DNA of 64,000 nt, taken from assembly GCF_028769735.1 (NCBI RefSeq), contig NC_088172.1:60605075-60669074 (forward strand), in the 5' to 3' direction. The translations under genes and the position numbers were made by a program. The notes below the pieces were generated by a model. The model worked only from the letters and a program-made list of their open reading frames with translations. It did not search any database and was not told the DNA's origin. This DNA is from Zonotrichia leucophrys gambelii (Eukaryota; Chordata; Aves; Passeriformes; Passerellidae). Positions 1 to 12,391 of this stretch are shown piece by piece (within the stretch, counting starts at the first letter, position 1; each line of letters opens with the position of its first letter).

Positions 1-1044
1 AATAAAAGAAAAAAGAAAAGAAAACCTCTGAGCCTTACATACATTTCTGAATAAATTTGCTTAGGTTTAATACAAACCTCATCTCAAAGCAATGAATGCA
101 AAATTGAACGGTGGATGCCTGTTGTAACAACATGAATTAAACTTATGAATCTTATTCCTCCCCTTCTCAAGCACCTAATTAGTTTTTGAATGCCGAGATT
201 TTGTTTCCCTGAGCTGAGAAATATAAATTGCTTATCAGAAGCTGTATCTTCTTACCAGTTTCCTTCTTGCATCGTTTTTGCTATTGCTGGCTACAGGAAT
301 AATCAGTTAGAGGAGATACAGACATCATATGCATTTGATCAGTTGGAATTCAAGAACTGCAGTGATTCTTACCTGCTTTCCACGCTGTGCTTTGCAAAGG
401 CACTTTTCACATAAGTCTTAAGATATTATGCCTAATTTGGGTACACGTACTTACATCTATTCCCTGCTATTAGGTAAACTATACAACATCATTGATATAT
501 TGACAATAATTAAAATAAAATGAAAAATTAATTCTTACCTCATTATAAAGGCAAATTTCATCAGCCTATATTTTTCAATAGCTACATTGTTGACCTGCTG
601 ATTGCACAAGAGGCAACAACTGACAGCAAATGAGGGGGAGTGCTGACATAGCTGGTGTCAGCGTCCCAAGCTGGGAAGATGTTTGTACTCTTGAGGTTTA
701 AGCCAACAAAAACCTCCTACCCTGGGTGCCAAGGTGGGTTCATGTCACAGAATAACTCTCAGCATCAGCAGGGATCAGGTGTGGAAGGGATGGACAGGAG
801 CCCTGGCAAGGGCAGAAGCCACATCTGCCCTCATCCAGGTGGGTAATGGTCCTGGACAAGAGTTTTTAAATATCTCATTATCATATTATTTATTTCAGAA
901 TTATACCAATATAAAAACCTATTTCCAGCATCTAAATTTATATAACACAAAGCTTCAAAATAATAAACCTTCAGAAAGGAACTCTACCTGCTATATATGA
1001 AAGAAATAGTAAAAAATTACTGATTTCTTTGAGTGGCATACTTC

Positions 1045-1059
1045 TTTTTTTTTTTTTTT
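1045..1059. repeat. poly-T run (15 T)
   Basis: An uninterrupted run of 15 T flanked by C on both sides. No adjacent retroposon body is visible, so it is treated as a homopolymer tract and not as the tail of an insertion. Confidence 0.85.
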
Positions 1060-1397
1060 CCCACAAGTCCCTATTGAATCTGTCCTGTGACAAACCTGGG
1101 AATTATCAAACTCAAGCTTCTCAGAGATATTGGAAGCACTGTCTGATTCAAAAAGTCAATGTCCAGCATATAGGAGATGTGAGTATTTAGTTTATCTTTA
1201 GAAGATACAAAGTTCCACTTTCTAGACCTATTTTTGGGTGACTAATCCTAAGTAATTAGATCCTCAACTTTAGATTTAGATTCTCACCTCTTCTTGTAAG
1301 AATTTAGCATATCTTCTCAAGCTAGGTATCCAGAATTGAAACTGTGTAATTCATTACACTGCAAACCTGGTTGCTGTGCAAGTCAGGAGTGCATGCA

Positions 1398-1439
1398 GGC
1401 AGGAGAGGGGACACAAAATGCCATGTGTCCCCTCCTGCC
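1398..1439. repeat. GC-rich inverted repeat (hairpin)
   Basis: The left arm 1398-1415 pairs with the right arm 1424-1439. The stem is 16 bp with a 2-nt GA bulge on the left arm, and the loop is 8 nt. It is GC-rich in otherwise AT-rich surroundings and would form a stable stem in either transcript. The flanks beyond the arms do not continue the pairing, so it is shorter than a usual microRNA precursor. Confidence 0.8.
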
Positions 1440-1990
1440 AGCCCAGCCACCCTGAGCAACAGGAAAGAACATCTGGCAGCAGATTTGCCAGGCACTTATA
1501 CAGGCTGAAGTAAGCAAAATTCTTTGGTGAATCCCTAGAACTCATCTGTTGCCACCAAGAAGAACCCAAGAGAAGTGCTGAGGGTGCAGCTGCTGGCATC
1601 TCCTGGCCTCCAGACTTGGACAAAAGTGATGTTGGCCAGGTCACCTGGGCACGTATTTCAGTGCTGTGAGTGTGCCAGTGTGAGACCACAAACCAGTGAC
1701 CTCAGCTACTGATTGTCCAAAATAAGCCACCTCTCCCTTCCAAATGGTATCTGACTGGGTTAGCTGCACCAATTTCATGCAGTTCCACAAGGTTTAACCC
1801 TGAGGCTGCTTGTGCATCACAACCAGCTCATCACCGATACAGCTCTGCTTGCTCACATACCAGTTAAACAATTCCAGCTTTCCAGGATCCTCACTTCCCT
1901 ATCAACCTGATAACATGCTGGATAGCTCTGCAAGTTCTGTACCACATCTTGGTTACCCATTGGAAACTTTACCTTCATAGCAAGACTATT

Positions 1991-2033
1991 AAAAAAAAAA
2001 AAAACCAAATAAAAACAAACCAAACCAAACAGG
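1991..2033. repeat. A/C-rich low-complexity tract
   Basis: A run of A interrupted by CC and C, giving AAACC-like units. It is one of several similar tracts scattered over the window in both orientations. Confidence 0.8.
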
Positions 2034-2927
2034 TCTCTTAAGCACACATTATATTCTTGTATTATTTTTAATGAGAAGAAAACTCACAAAAAACTAGATT
2101 AATATTCTAATTTTAAAAAATAATCAGTTTGCTAGTGTTTGCTTACGGGGTTTTTTTTTCATCTTAACAAAATGGGCAAGCTCTTAGTTTTCTGCAGAAA
2201 ATGGCTGCTGTTGCTTTTTTACAGTAGCACAGTAGAAAAGCTAAAAATTAAATATTCATACATTGAATATATTTTCAAGCAAGCTTGCTCGAGCTTTAGA
2301 CGCAGCTTTTTCTTTAAGAGCCTGCTGCAGTTAAAAGAGAATAGAATTTAAACACAACAGTAAGATTACCACAGAACCTCTTCTGATTCCGAGCAGTTTT
2401 AAAAGCTTAGTATGTTTTTTAAATGTAAAAATCTCACAGAAGTAGTTACTTGGTACAAATAATTAATGAATTCAGAAGAAAATTATGCAGGAATTCAAAA
2501 CTTCAGAAGGTGAAAATATTTTCTCCATTCAGATAAAGAAATTGCTTGCAGCAGTTCATTTAAAACCAATTCCTGTCACACTCACATTAGAACGATGTTC
2601 TTCAAGAGAAAATAGAATGACACACTGATTCATTGACTAGCACGTTTATCAGGACATGCTGATAGAGAATCATTAATCAAGACTCCCTACTAATAGAAAA
2701 TCATTAGAACAAAGCACATCAGCAGCAATGCCTCTACAGTTATCAGGCCTTTTTTAACCAATACCTAACCTTGAGGCCAATTTCTCAGTAGCTTTCAAAG
2801 CTTCTCTGACATAATTTATTCAAGACTCTTGACATAGTGCAGTCCTTCAGTATCACAACTATAGCTTGAAAATTAAGTACATGAAGGTGGAGGGAAACAA
2901 GGGCAAAGGGGAGCTCTTACTTTGAAT

Positions 2928-2991
2928 GTACTTTTGTACTGAGTACTATGAAAGTACTCAGTACTTTCATACTCAGTACTTTTGTACTGAG
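2928..2991. repeat. GTAC-rich quasi-palindrome with direct repeats
   Basis: Seven GTAC tetramers occur in 64 bases. An 11-bp inverted repeat (2936-2946 with 2954-2964, 7-nt loop) overlaps a second palindrome (2949-2969, 10-bp arms around a single C). A 13-bp direct repeat, cttttgtactgag, occurs at 2931-2943 and 2979-2991. The overlapping inverted and direct copies look like products of replication template switching. That origin is inference; the repeats themselves are seen directly. Confidence 0.85.
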
Positions 2992-3140
2992 GCAACATGA
3001 GTTTAAATTCACCTAAACCAGATGTTTTCAAGACAAATGTTAGATTATTTCTTTGTTTCTATTACCTCAGTTCAGGATATATCTCAGTAGGATAAGGATT
3101 ACTTTAATAAATAATATATGCTTCATTTTTATTTTTTCAG

Positions 3141-3303
3141 TGTACCTGTCATGCCATTTAATCTGTCATCCAAACAAAGTCTATGATGTGTTTGGACAGC
3201 CAGACTGGCAGGTGGCAGAGATGGACCCAGGTTCACTGAATCCTCAGTGTGAACTAAGCAAAATCAATGGCAGTCTAGAGAACCCGGAATATTGCCACTA
3301 TAG
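3141..3303 (+). other. exon-like segment (candidate only)
   Basis: The segment is preceded by a strong acceptor pattern, a T-rich run ending in CAG at 3138-3140, and followed by an AG|GTAGAA donor at 3304. One frame is open throughout, about 54 codons, with a balanced composition (H, C, W, Q, E, D, P, N) unlike the F/K/N/I-rich translations around it. In the full open frame stop codons follow just after the donor. I do not recognise the peptide. The donor is only moderate, and chance could produce such a segment in a window this size. Confidence 0.18.
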
Positions 3304-4050
3304 GTAGAAAGCAATGGAAATAACAAAAACTGGTTTTAATACTTCTTAATGATACTTTACAGTTAAAATGGATCAGTTACAACACCATCTGCAAACTCTG
3401 AGGAGCCTCCAGCACTGAGAAGCTGAAACAAGAATTCAGAAGCAGTAACAGACAAAACACAAGCTTCCATTGTTCACGGACGGTACAGGAGGTTTCAATA
3501 CATTATTTTTGTCAGATTGTTTTGGGTTGAGAAACTGCGACACAGAGCTAGACTTTTTCCATGTTTTCTTCTCATTGCCTTTTTTTCTTATTCCATTTCT
3601 TCAAGTTAGGTATTAGAATTGTAATCTTACTTAGCAGCAGCTGCTATTGTTTCTTTAAGTGTCTGTCTATAGAAAATACAGCTGGTAAATATTAGGAATA
3701 CCTGCTATGTTTCTGTTGTTTTTTCTTTTTTTTAATTGAGCTTTCTAGAATTATTCAGTCTTCCAAGTAAATGAAGGCAATTCTATATTAAAAATTCCTT
3801 TGTTATTCTTATAACTTACCATATGGCCTGAAACAAAAATTGTTTGCAGATGTCTTGACCTATAATGTTTTATACATTTTCTTTACAATTAACATAAACA
3901 TCTTCCAAATAGCAACTGGCTTCTGTTCTCTATGGCTTCTTTTTCACCCTGTGCTGACTTTGTATATTGAATACCTTAAAAAATATTTTCAAAATTAAAA
4001 TACCATATGAATTTTCTCAATATCTAGCAGAAAATTAATATTTACATTTT

Positions 4051-4095
4051 TTATTGTTGTTTGGCTTTGGTTTTTTTTTGTTTGGGGTTTGGTTC
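4051..4095. repeat. T/G-rich low-complexity tract
   Basis: TTTGG, TTTTTTTTTG and TTTGGGG-like units follow one another. This is the complementary-strand version of the A/C-rich tracts elsewhere in the window. Confidence 0.75.
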
Positions 4096-6540
4096 ATTAG
4101 AATTTTTTTAAACCTCAGTGCTTTCCAGCAACAAAAAACCCCTACTAAAGTTGGTATCAGTTGGTCGAAAGCAGAATGAAAATCAGAAGGCACTCAACTG
4201 CAGGATGATATACAATTTTGTATTTAAAGTTCTTCTTTCTTATAAGAGATTCTATTTCATTTTCCCACAAGTTCTCAAATCCCACTGTGCCCTCTAAAAG
4301 CCTCACGTAATAGTAATAGGACACCTGTAATAGGTTTCCCTGGTCTATCTAATAGGGTATAGGATTTGGGAACAAACTAGAAACATTTTTATCATTATTA
4401 TTTTACAGATTTTAAATATATACTACTGCTTTAATATTGTTTTCTCTCTCATAGGGTTTGAATTTGATGAGAAAAGCTTACTTATCCTCTAGATATTATT
4501 CTGCAAGCTACTGTGGTAAGGCTAAAAAATCCTCTAGGTTTCACATCCTGTGTGATGGCATTCAGTTTACTTCCTGATGCCCTCCTTAGCTTTCTTCTGG
4601 TTAGAAAGAAGCAGTGGAGTAACTTGCTGGCCATTGGAGAGCCTGTGTGAGCCTTGAGTGGATAGAGACATGAGAGGAGTATGAGGATGCCATTAAACAA
4701 GGTACATTCTCTTGGCTTGAAGATTTTGACTGCAAAGAGGAACAGTTCCAACAAGAATGCCAAAGCAGTGTTTTTTAAGGTGTCAGGACAAGGTATAGTA
4801 ACATTTCTTAAACAATTGAAGATGTCATCAAAGCTTTTTTTTTTTTTTTGAAGTCTGACCTCAAGGGAAACACTGTGGATTAGAATGGATTTTGTTCTCC
4901 TGCTGGTGGACACAGGGAATAAATGCAGTAAAATGGCAATAAAATGTAGTGGAGAAGACATCTACAAAAGAAGACATAATCCTACAGCATTTACACATAT
5001 GGGATAGACGGTTTTCTCTGTTTAAAGAAGTTGGATCTTCCATGAGACTTGTCACAAAGCCCTGATTTCATGATGAATCAGTACACACTCAAGATGTATA
5101 AACAGGCTCAGAAAAGTATGGCACATTGATGATAAGGAAAAAAGAGAAAAGTTCAAGTCTTTGAAGCAAATCTGCTAATTTGGAAAATACAAAGCTTGGT
5201 TAGAGAGCAATGCAAAAGTCAATAAATACCCAGGTCAATGCTTTGCAGAACCAACAGGTGCTGGATAACCCATCAAACAATATCAGGTTTGTGCCTTCAA
5301 AAGTTGCAGATGGAAACAAGCAAGGTGATGCTCTTTTTGCTGTTTGTCTGGCTCCCTGGTTTCAGAGTTGAATGGTTACTACCTGGGAGGTGGAAAATTT
5401 GAAATACAAAGCCAGCTGAAACTGATAACAGAGAAGCAGGCAGAAAATATCCTCCACAGGATGAGAAAATGTGCTGCATGGCTGTCCATTTCTCTCTGTA
5501 AACACCCATTTTCACCAAAAATAATAGTAGCCAGTTTTGCTGGTGAACATCTCTATCCACTTATATGGGACATTTAAACACATCCTTCTATTACCAAGTG
5601 CACTCTTAGAAACTGCATTGCTTCTGTCTTAGTTCATTACAGCAATTAAGCATGTACTAAGAACAGCCTTGACTCAATGCCTTATGGCATTAGGCAAATT
5701 AACATTTGCCTTTTCTATTCTCTTTACTTTTTTCACTACTTCTGCATCCTTCTAAGAACTCTGGAATCTGGAGCAGAAGAGGAAAGATACCTTTCATATC
5801 ATATCTTTTCTAACCCAAACACTAGACCCAAATTTAGGGTAACAAACGTTTACAGGCAAGTTTCAACAGTGGCTAAGCAACTACTCCAGACAACTCAGTA
5901 TCATTCATAACCAATCTCTGGCATAAGAACTATATCTAAACCTTCGAAAAGGAGAAGAGTGAGAGAGTGAAGATTTAAACCTCAATTGCTCAACCTGATT
6001 TTTGGAGAGAAGACTGGGCTGCAATTTCTGGTGTGTTAAAGAGTAGTCAGTGGAACATTTCTGATACCTAAATTTAGTTTGTCAATGTGTTTAGCCAAAT
6101 GAACGAGTGCTTTGGATTTCATTATTGTATGTCTAGACATAGAAGCAATAATTCAGTTATAATATGAGGAGCCTTGCTTTCAATATTATTGATTATACAG
6201 TACTTAACACTGCTCAGAGATACTATAATCAGATTAATTGTAGGTACAAAACAGAGAAGCAGCACAAAAACCACAACTGACAAATTATTTCTAAATATTT
6301 TCTCCAATTATTTCCTTTACCTGTGTTTTATAGTATATTTGTAACACAGTTACAGTTATCTTATTCCTAAATACATCGCGGTACGTGTCTGACCAAAAAG
6401 AACATTTGGTTGGAATCTAATTTGAACTAGACACACTAAATGAAGGTGAAGATGCTTTCAAGCTGAAGGGAAAGACAACATTTCAAGTTGAGTATCAGAA
6501 TTTTTGCACAGCTCTAAATTCATCCAAAAAAAAGAAAAGT

Positions 6541-6606
6541 TTCTATACAGTTGTTTCTGAACTTAGGTTTAAGTTCTATACAGTTATTTCTGAACTTAGG
6601 TTTCAG
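6541..6606. repeat. 33-bp tandem duplication, two copies
   Basis: Positions 6541-6573 and 6574-6606 are adjacent copies of a 33-bp unit beginning ttctatacag. They differ at two positions (G/A and A/C). This is a simple local duplication with no coding context. The near-identity of the copies suggests it is recent relative to the surrounding unique sequence. Confidence 0.92.
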
Positions 6607-9600
6607 TTCCTTCTCTGAAGCATTTAATATGAATGTACAGAAGCAAACTCACCACGGGCACGGCAGAGGAGAAGTATATACCATGTTTCAGACGACTGTG
6701 TATCATCCAACTGGCAGTCCATTATACCATCGGCTGGTGAAAGACTTTGCCATAACCATAAAGATCTTAAAGAAAAAAAAAAATAGAGAAGTCAAAAGAT
6801 AATCACACACAGAAGAATTAAAAAACTGAATGTTCCTTATTTAAAACACAGTTTCATTGCTGTTTAAAGCATACTTTTAAAACAACAATAACAAAAGAGC
6901 CTGTTCTACATCATTACCATCCAGAAAGTGATGGATACATATTCTCTTACAACCACTGCAATGATATTTGCTCAGATACTTCATTTGCATTTATTTTACA
7001 GATTTTTTTACATCCAGCTGGCTTCAGGATTCATATATTTTTTTCAATGCTGTTTAACAATGGCAGTTGCATGCATTGGCATTTTCTCAAAAGAGTATTT
7101 TCCAAGTGTTATTTTCCTTCTTGTTTCATTTATGTGGGACTCTACCACATATTTTCTACAAAAACACAAAATCCACATGCCAAAATTATCTACAAAGGTG
7201 GATGATGGGGAAGACCACTGCAGAGAGCAGGCAGCTGACAAAGCCAACACCTCTCAAACAAGATACAGTACTCAACCCGGCTTAGCAGCACATGCAGAAC
7301 AAGGGACACCCACCATCAACAACAACTATGAATTCCTTGTCTCTCTTTTGCTAAACACAAAGGCCAGAGTGCTACAAAGCTTGCCTCAGGGTCTGATCCC
7401 AGATTCCATTTTTAAACACTGGTGACGGGCAGAATGATAAGAGGTGGGTTCTTGGCCAAGTCGCTCTATAGCACAGAACCAGAAGCCAATGGAGCTTCAC
7501 TGAAAAAATTCATATCAGCAATTTTCAGGAACTTTGTTTTCTCTTAATTAACCCTTAGTAGGTCTCCTTGAAAGAACTTTTATACAGAGCCATTTTTTCA
7601 TGGTTCCTCAAGGTTCCCAGAAAGTGCTACAATTTAAACTGAAACACTGGCTCAAACCAAAAAACTTGACAAATCTGGGGTTCTTGAGTTTTGTGGTTTG
7701 TGTTTGTTTGTTGGCAGGCAGGGGTTAGTGCGTTGATTATTTTTTATTGTTGTTGTCTGGTTGGTGGTTTTGCAGATTTTATTTCCTCAAAGCAAAAAGG
7801 GATGGGAGGCTTCCATCACTCTAGATGTATCCTATTTCAACAGATCGAATTTAATCAGATTTAAATATTTCCTCTCAAAAGAGGCTTTCAATTTTAAATC
7901 TATTTAATGTCAAATCTTAGGTTAAAAGAAAGTTCAGATTAAAGTGAAAATCTGACCCCAGCACAGTGGTTCCTCTCTCATGAAACTTTTTTAAAGCCAG
8001 ATGTTCCAAAATACACTTTTCATCAGATAAAGAATGAGATTTCATGAGATTTCAGGGATCTCTCTGAAGTGAGGTTTTACATTTTCCATAGAACTGCAAA
8101 GAACTTAAAAGCTAATAAATTGATTCTCTTTTTACCTTTTATGAGAACAACTTAGGAAAAATTAATATAATTTTCTGACATTTTTCCACAGACTATTTTT
8201 CTTTGCATCAATCACAATTTTCTTTTGACTCCCACTTCTGCAATTTTATGTCTAAATTCTGTTGATAATTTAAGGACAGTAACATGACCCTTCCAAATAT
8301 TTACCCCTCCTACTCTGCTCTTCTCCTCCAAAAACCCACTAAAAATGCTGAACGATGGGTTCAATTGAGTGTACATGAATAGAAAACATCATCACCAAAA
8401 TAGAACAACAAACTCTTATTCATATTTTTTATACAAGGGAATTTAATTTTTAATTTTCCTAACCATGAGAGTATTTTATCATGGTGGAGACCAGCATAAA
8501 AGTTAAAACAAATATGCTTGGGAAAAGGCATTTTACTCAGATATAATAGTTTTTGTTGTACGTGTTCTAAATATTTTTCTGTACTCATTTTCTATTTCTC
8601 TTTCACAGGATAAAATGATGTATTTTCAAGTCCAGTAAGGCTTTTTTCAAACAATCAACATTTAGCAGATCCTACAACAGGCTACTTATTGCAGCTATAG
8701 CTCACATCTCTGCTATCTTTTCAGCACAATGAACAGGAGTGAGGAATTGGTCCAATACAAAGAAAAGATGTGAAAAACTTGTTCTTTTTTTTAAAGGCAG
8801 GTCTATTTTCTCCCCTTAGAATACTACTTAACCCAAAAAACTGCTGTAATGGATGAAGTACACAGGGGTAGGCTCAGAGAGAAGATGAAGCGCCTCACCT
8901 GCTACTGTTACTACTGAAACACACACCAAACCGCACCCTTGTTTTGAAAAAGCATTTTACTGGTAAAGACAGTATTTATATTAATATATCAGTATTTTAA
9001 AGCACTATTTAATATTTACAGTTTTACTACATCAATGCATTATGCACTACAAGCTTTAAAATGTTAGGCTTTGTAAAGACAAAATGAAATTCATGTCAAA
9101 TGTGAAAAATATGTTAACAGAATCAATACAGTTATTTGAGGTCTTTTACAGGACATTATCTTTCTCAAAGCCTGCAAGAACCATAGCTATATCATAAGCC
9201 CTTTCCATAACTTATTTAGATAAAGTGATCTATTTGTTATTTCATTCATCATTTTCAGCTGTGCACCTATGCCAAGGCACCAGCCCAGCCCTGCCAAGAC
9301 AGTAAAGTGGGCAATCAGATAATTAGTTTTTCCTTGAACAGACTTAGAATTCTCTGAAGGACTTCCTTCCAGGTGATGAAAGAACTGAAAAACAAAACCA
9401 AACTAAATAACCCCAAACAATAACATTAAAACTAGGCAAAAGCCTGTGAAGTTCAGCATTTAAGAAAACTGTGAGGAGGTAATTTCCCACTCTCCTAGTT
9501 ATTTCCTTTAAAAAATATAAAATTAATGTGAGAAATCAGAGTCTTTTTTACATTAGCATATCTTTCCTTTACCATAAAACAGTGTATTCCACAAAATTTT

Positions 9601-10706
9601 CAGGAACTTTGCAGATTCTTCTTCACAGTGTGAGAAGCTGTAGAATGTAGAAAGCCATCAATAGGCACAATGAACAGGGTCTGGTAAGGTAACTGCTGAA
9701 GTTGCATTATAATTTCTGAAGAACTACACTTTTGTTTAAGTAACTACCCTGTCTTAACTTGGAGGTAGATGTTGTTTACAGTGAATGCACCCTCATGTCA
9801 GTGGATTAGCTACATAGAGATGATCAAGCACTGTGACTCAAATACGAGGAAATCAATTTACTGCTGTGAAGTGCAAAGTTATTAAAGCATTTTAACAGAA
9901 GCCCCTGACCATCATTCAGTCACATGATTGAGGGGTTTGTCTTGCAGGACTAGATTCCTGAGCTGCACTTAAGGATGCTTTAGTGACCAATGTAAAAAGC
10001 TGGAAATGGTGTTTACACATTCTGATGACAGCCTTAATCTGTCAAGAAGATTTCTGCAGAGCCAAAACAATACAAGTTTTGGCTGTCCTGTGGTAGTCTG
10101 ACTGCCCATAAAATAAAAAGCCATAAAAAGACTTCGATGTTTTCAAATACTTTAAGAACATGAAGGAAAAAAAAACTTTGTAAGGACTAATGTAGTTGAA
10201 TTTTTTGAATATGCACAAAACCAAATAAGGTATTATTCCCTACAAAGAGGCTTTTTAAGGAAGCTACTAAATATTAACAAAAGTGACAAAACACCCGAAA
10301 CACAAACAACTAAAAGTCTGCTTACTGTAGCCTGAGTCTCAATCTGTTCCCAGCACTCAAGTGTCGCAGGTGGACAGTAAGAATTTATTTGTGACTTCTC
10401 TGCTAGGCACAAGACAGTTAGTTGAATCACAGTCTCAGAATTATATAAAAAGCAGTAATCTCTGTGCACCAGCATTATATTGGGACCACCTGTCCCTTCA
10501 GCCAGCTCCTGCAAGATCAGCAGTGCTCCAGCACAGCTACAGGGACTGACTCGTGCCCACCTCAGCACCAAGGGCTGCCTGCTGCCAGAGCAGAGCCTCT
10601 GCAGTCTGTAAAATGCAAAAAGAATGAATCTGAGAAAGAAGGAAAAATTCTCTCCTAGACTGAAGTCTCAGAAACGTGGAAAGAGTTTCAGGCTGTGCAC
10701 GTCTCA

Positions 10707-10801
10707 CTGTCACTGCCACAAAAGCTTTCCTAAAAACCAGCAATTTCCTGAGTGTCTTATGCAGCTACACAAGCACCCAGACAGAACACAAACTAGCAAT
10801 T
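10707..10801 (+). repeat. diverged local repeat, copy 1
   Basis: This 95-bp stretch aligns without gaps to 12297-12391. I count 21 mismatches (about 78% identity), of which about 18 are transitions. Similarity can be followed weakly about 20 bp further upstream (from about 10685 and 12271, with a 1-nt gap) and is lost downstream. It could be an old segmental duplication with a 1590-bp offset, or two copies of an ancient dispersed repeat I do not recognise. Confidence 0.8.
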
Positions 10802-12296
10802 GATTTCATTAATTAGAAAAGTTGCTTTGAAGGAACTGAACATTACTGACAGAAGCAGTTTGCAAGCATTGTTCTCTAATGAAATCTAAACTGTCATTCC
10901 AACAAAGGCAAAGCGTTTTTTTCCTAACAAGCAACATGCACTGAAAACTAATTAGAAGCCGTAGGTACATGGCTGTATTTCATACCCTGTGAAAGGCTAA
11001 TCTCAAATAGCCAACTGCAAATGGCTCAGCTTGTACAGATAAAATGAACAAGTCACTGGAGCACCCTTTATTGTCACCTTACACAAGGCTGTCCCAGCGC
11101 TGCTCACCTGAAGGGGCAGAGCAGAACGTGGCCATTCCCACAGCCTGCCTCTGTTGCTCTGCAGGCACCCCACCAGACCATCATGCATTTTGGATGAATT
11201 TCCAATCCTTAAAAATGTAACACTGAGGAGAACATTTTTTGTACCAGCATCTCTAATTGTAAGCATAATTCTTGACTCCTGTTCTTCCTTTCTTTCAATC
11301 AGTCAAACCCGTGGTTACTACCTGGTATAAAATAACAAAAGGAAAACACAAAAACCCAGCAGTGTTGCCAGCTACACAGTGTGCAAAGCAGGATGGATAC
11401 ACCATGTAAATGCAGACAGGTGCTAAAGAGTTTTCATGGCAAAAACAAGAAAGCTACATGTGGTTTTCAGTCATGGGCTTCATTCAAACTGATTGCTACT
11501 TGTACAGTTTCCCTTATTTAAATGAAAACTTCTCATCAGGTTTAGTTCTACTAAAATTTGCATCATCAACATGCTAAATGGCAGTTGATTATTCTAACAC
11601 ACTGAAAAATAGCCAAATAATAATTATTCACAAAAAACCCTGGATGCACTTGTCCCCTTAAAATAATCAAAACTGGATTGTATTAAAATGTCCAAGAATT
11701 CTAGCCCCTAAGAACTATTATAACTTGTTTTAATCAAATGTTGTTTTATGTTATGAATATGCAACATTTTAAACTGTAGAATAGCACATTATTGCTTGAA
11801 AGTCTCAAGTTTGTTTTAAGAGTGAGACCTCATAACCACAACATCTAATGAGTCCTGATAAATGATAATGATAATGAATCCTTTGGTCTTTAAACAAACT
11901 GTACTAGCCACTGACCTATTTTCAAAGTTTAACCAATTCAGCTTGCACTTAAAAAAAAAACTCTATTGCTCAGAGGGAAAAGAATATGATCTTCCATTAA
12001 AATACTAGTTTCCAAAAAGAAAAAATGTAGGAAAAAAACTGAAAAAAACACAGTTAATTTGAAAACACATTTGAAGCACAGTTAATTAAAAATATATATG
12101 GCAGCATGCATTAAAAAAAAAAAAATCTGGTTACTAGCACCAGTATCCCACCTCCATCACAGAGAGCAGCCTGGTCCAAGGTTAGAGGTTCTAAGCTGAA
12201 CACAAAACCACTCAAATGGTGTCAGAGGATGAAGTAAAAATTTAGTCCTGGATTCACTTCCCTGTGTACACAGTTTTAGATTGTACCTGTGTCTTA

Positions 12297-12391
12297 CTGT
12301 CATGGTCACAAAGACCTCTCTATAAATTGGCAATTTCCTGAGCGTCCTATGCAGCTATACAAGTATCCAGAAGGAATACAAATTAGCAATT
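12297..12391 (+). repeat. diverged local repeat, copy 2
   Basis: This is the partner of 10707-10801 in the same orientation. At most transition sites this copy has T or A where the other has C or G, as expected if it has decayed further by CpG-independent C-to-T change. No transposon ends or target duplications are visible around either copy. Confidence 0.8.

Noticed and set aside
3820..3836. Perfect GTAAGTTAT donor on the minus strand next to a TTTCAG acceptor.
   Set aside because: The interval between the two sites is only 8 bases, which is implausible as an exon without other evidence.
4482..4961. 159-codon minus-strand open frame.
   Set aside because: It shows no recognisable domain, has a poly-Lys run from a homopolymer, and is close to the length expected by chance for the longest frames in this window. 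A plus-strand splice-site pair at 4455-4515 was also seen, but its 61-bp interval has no support.
10114..10132. On the minus strand, TATGGCTTTTTATT matches the first 14 bases of miR-135.
   Set aside because: The match ends after the seed region, and no complementary arm capable of forming the miR-135 hairpin lies within 60 bases on either side.
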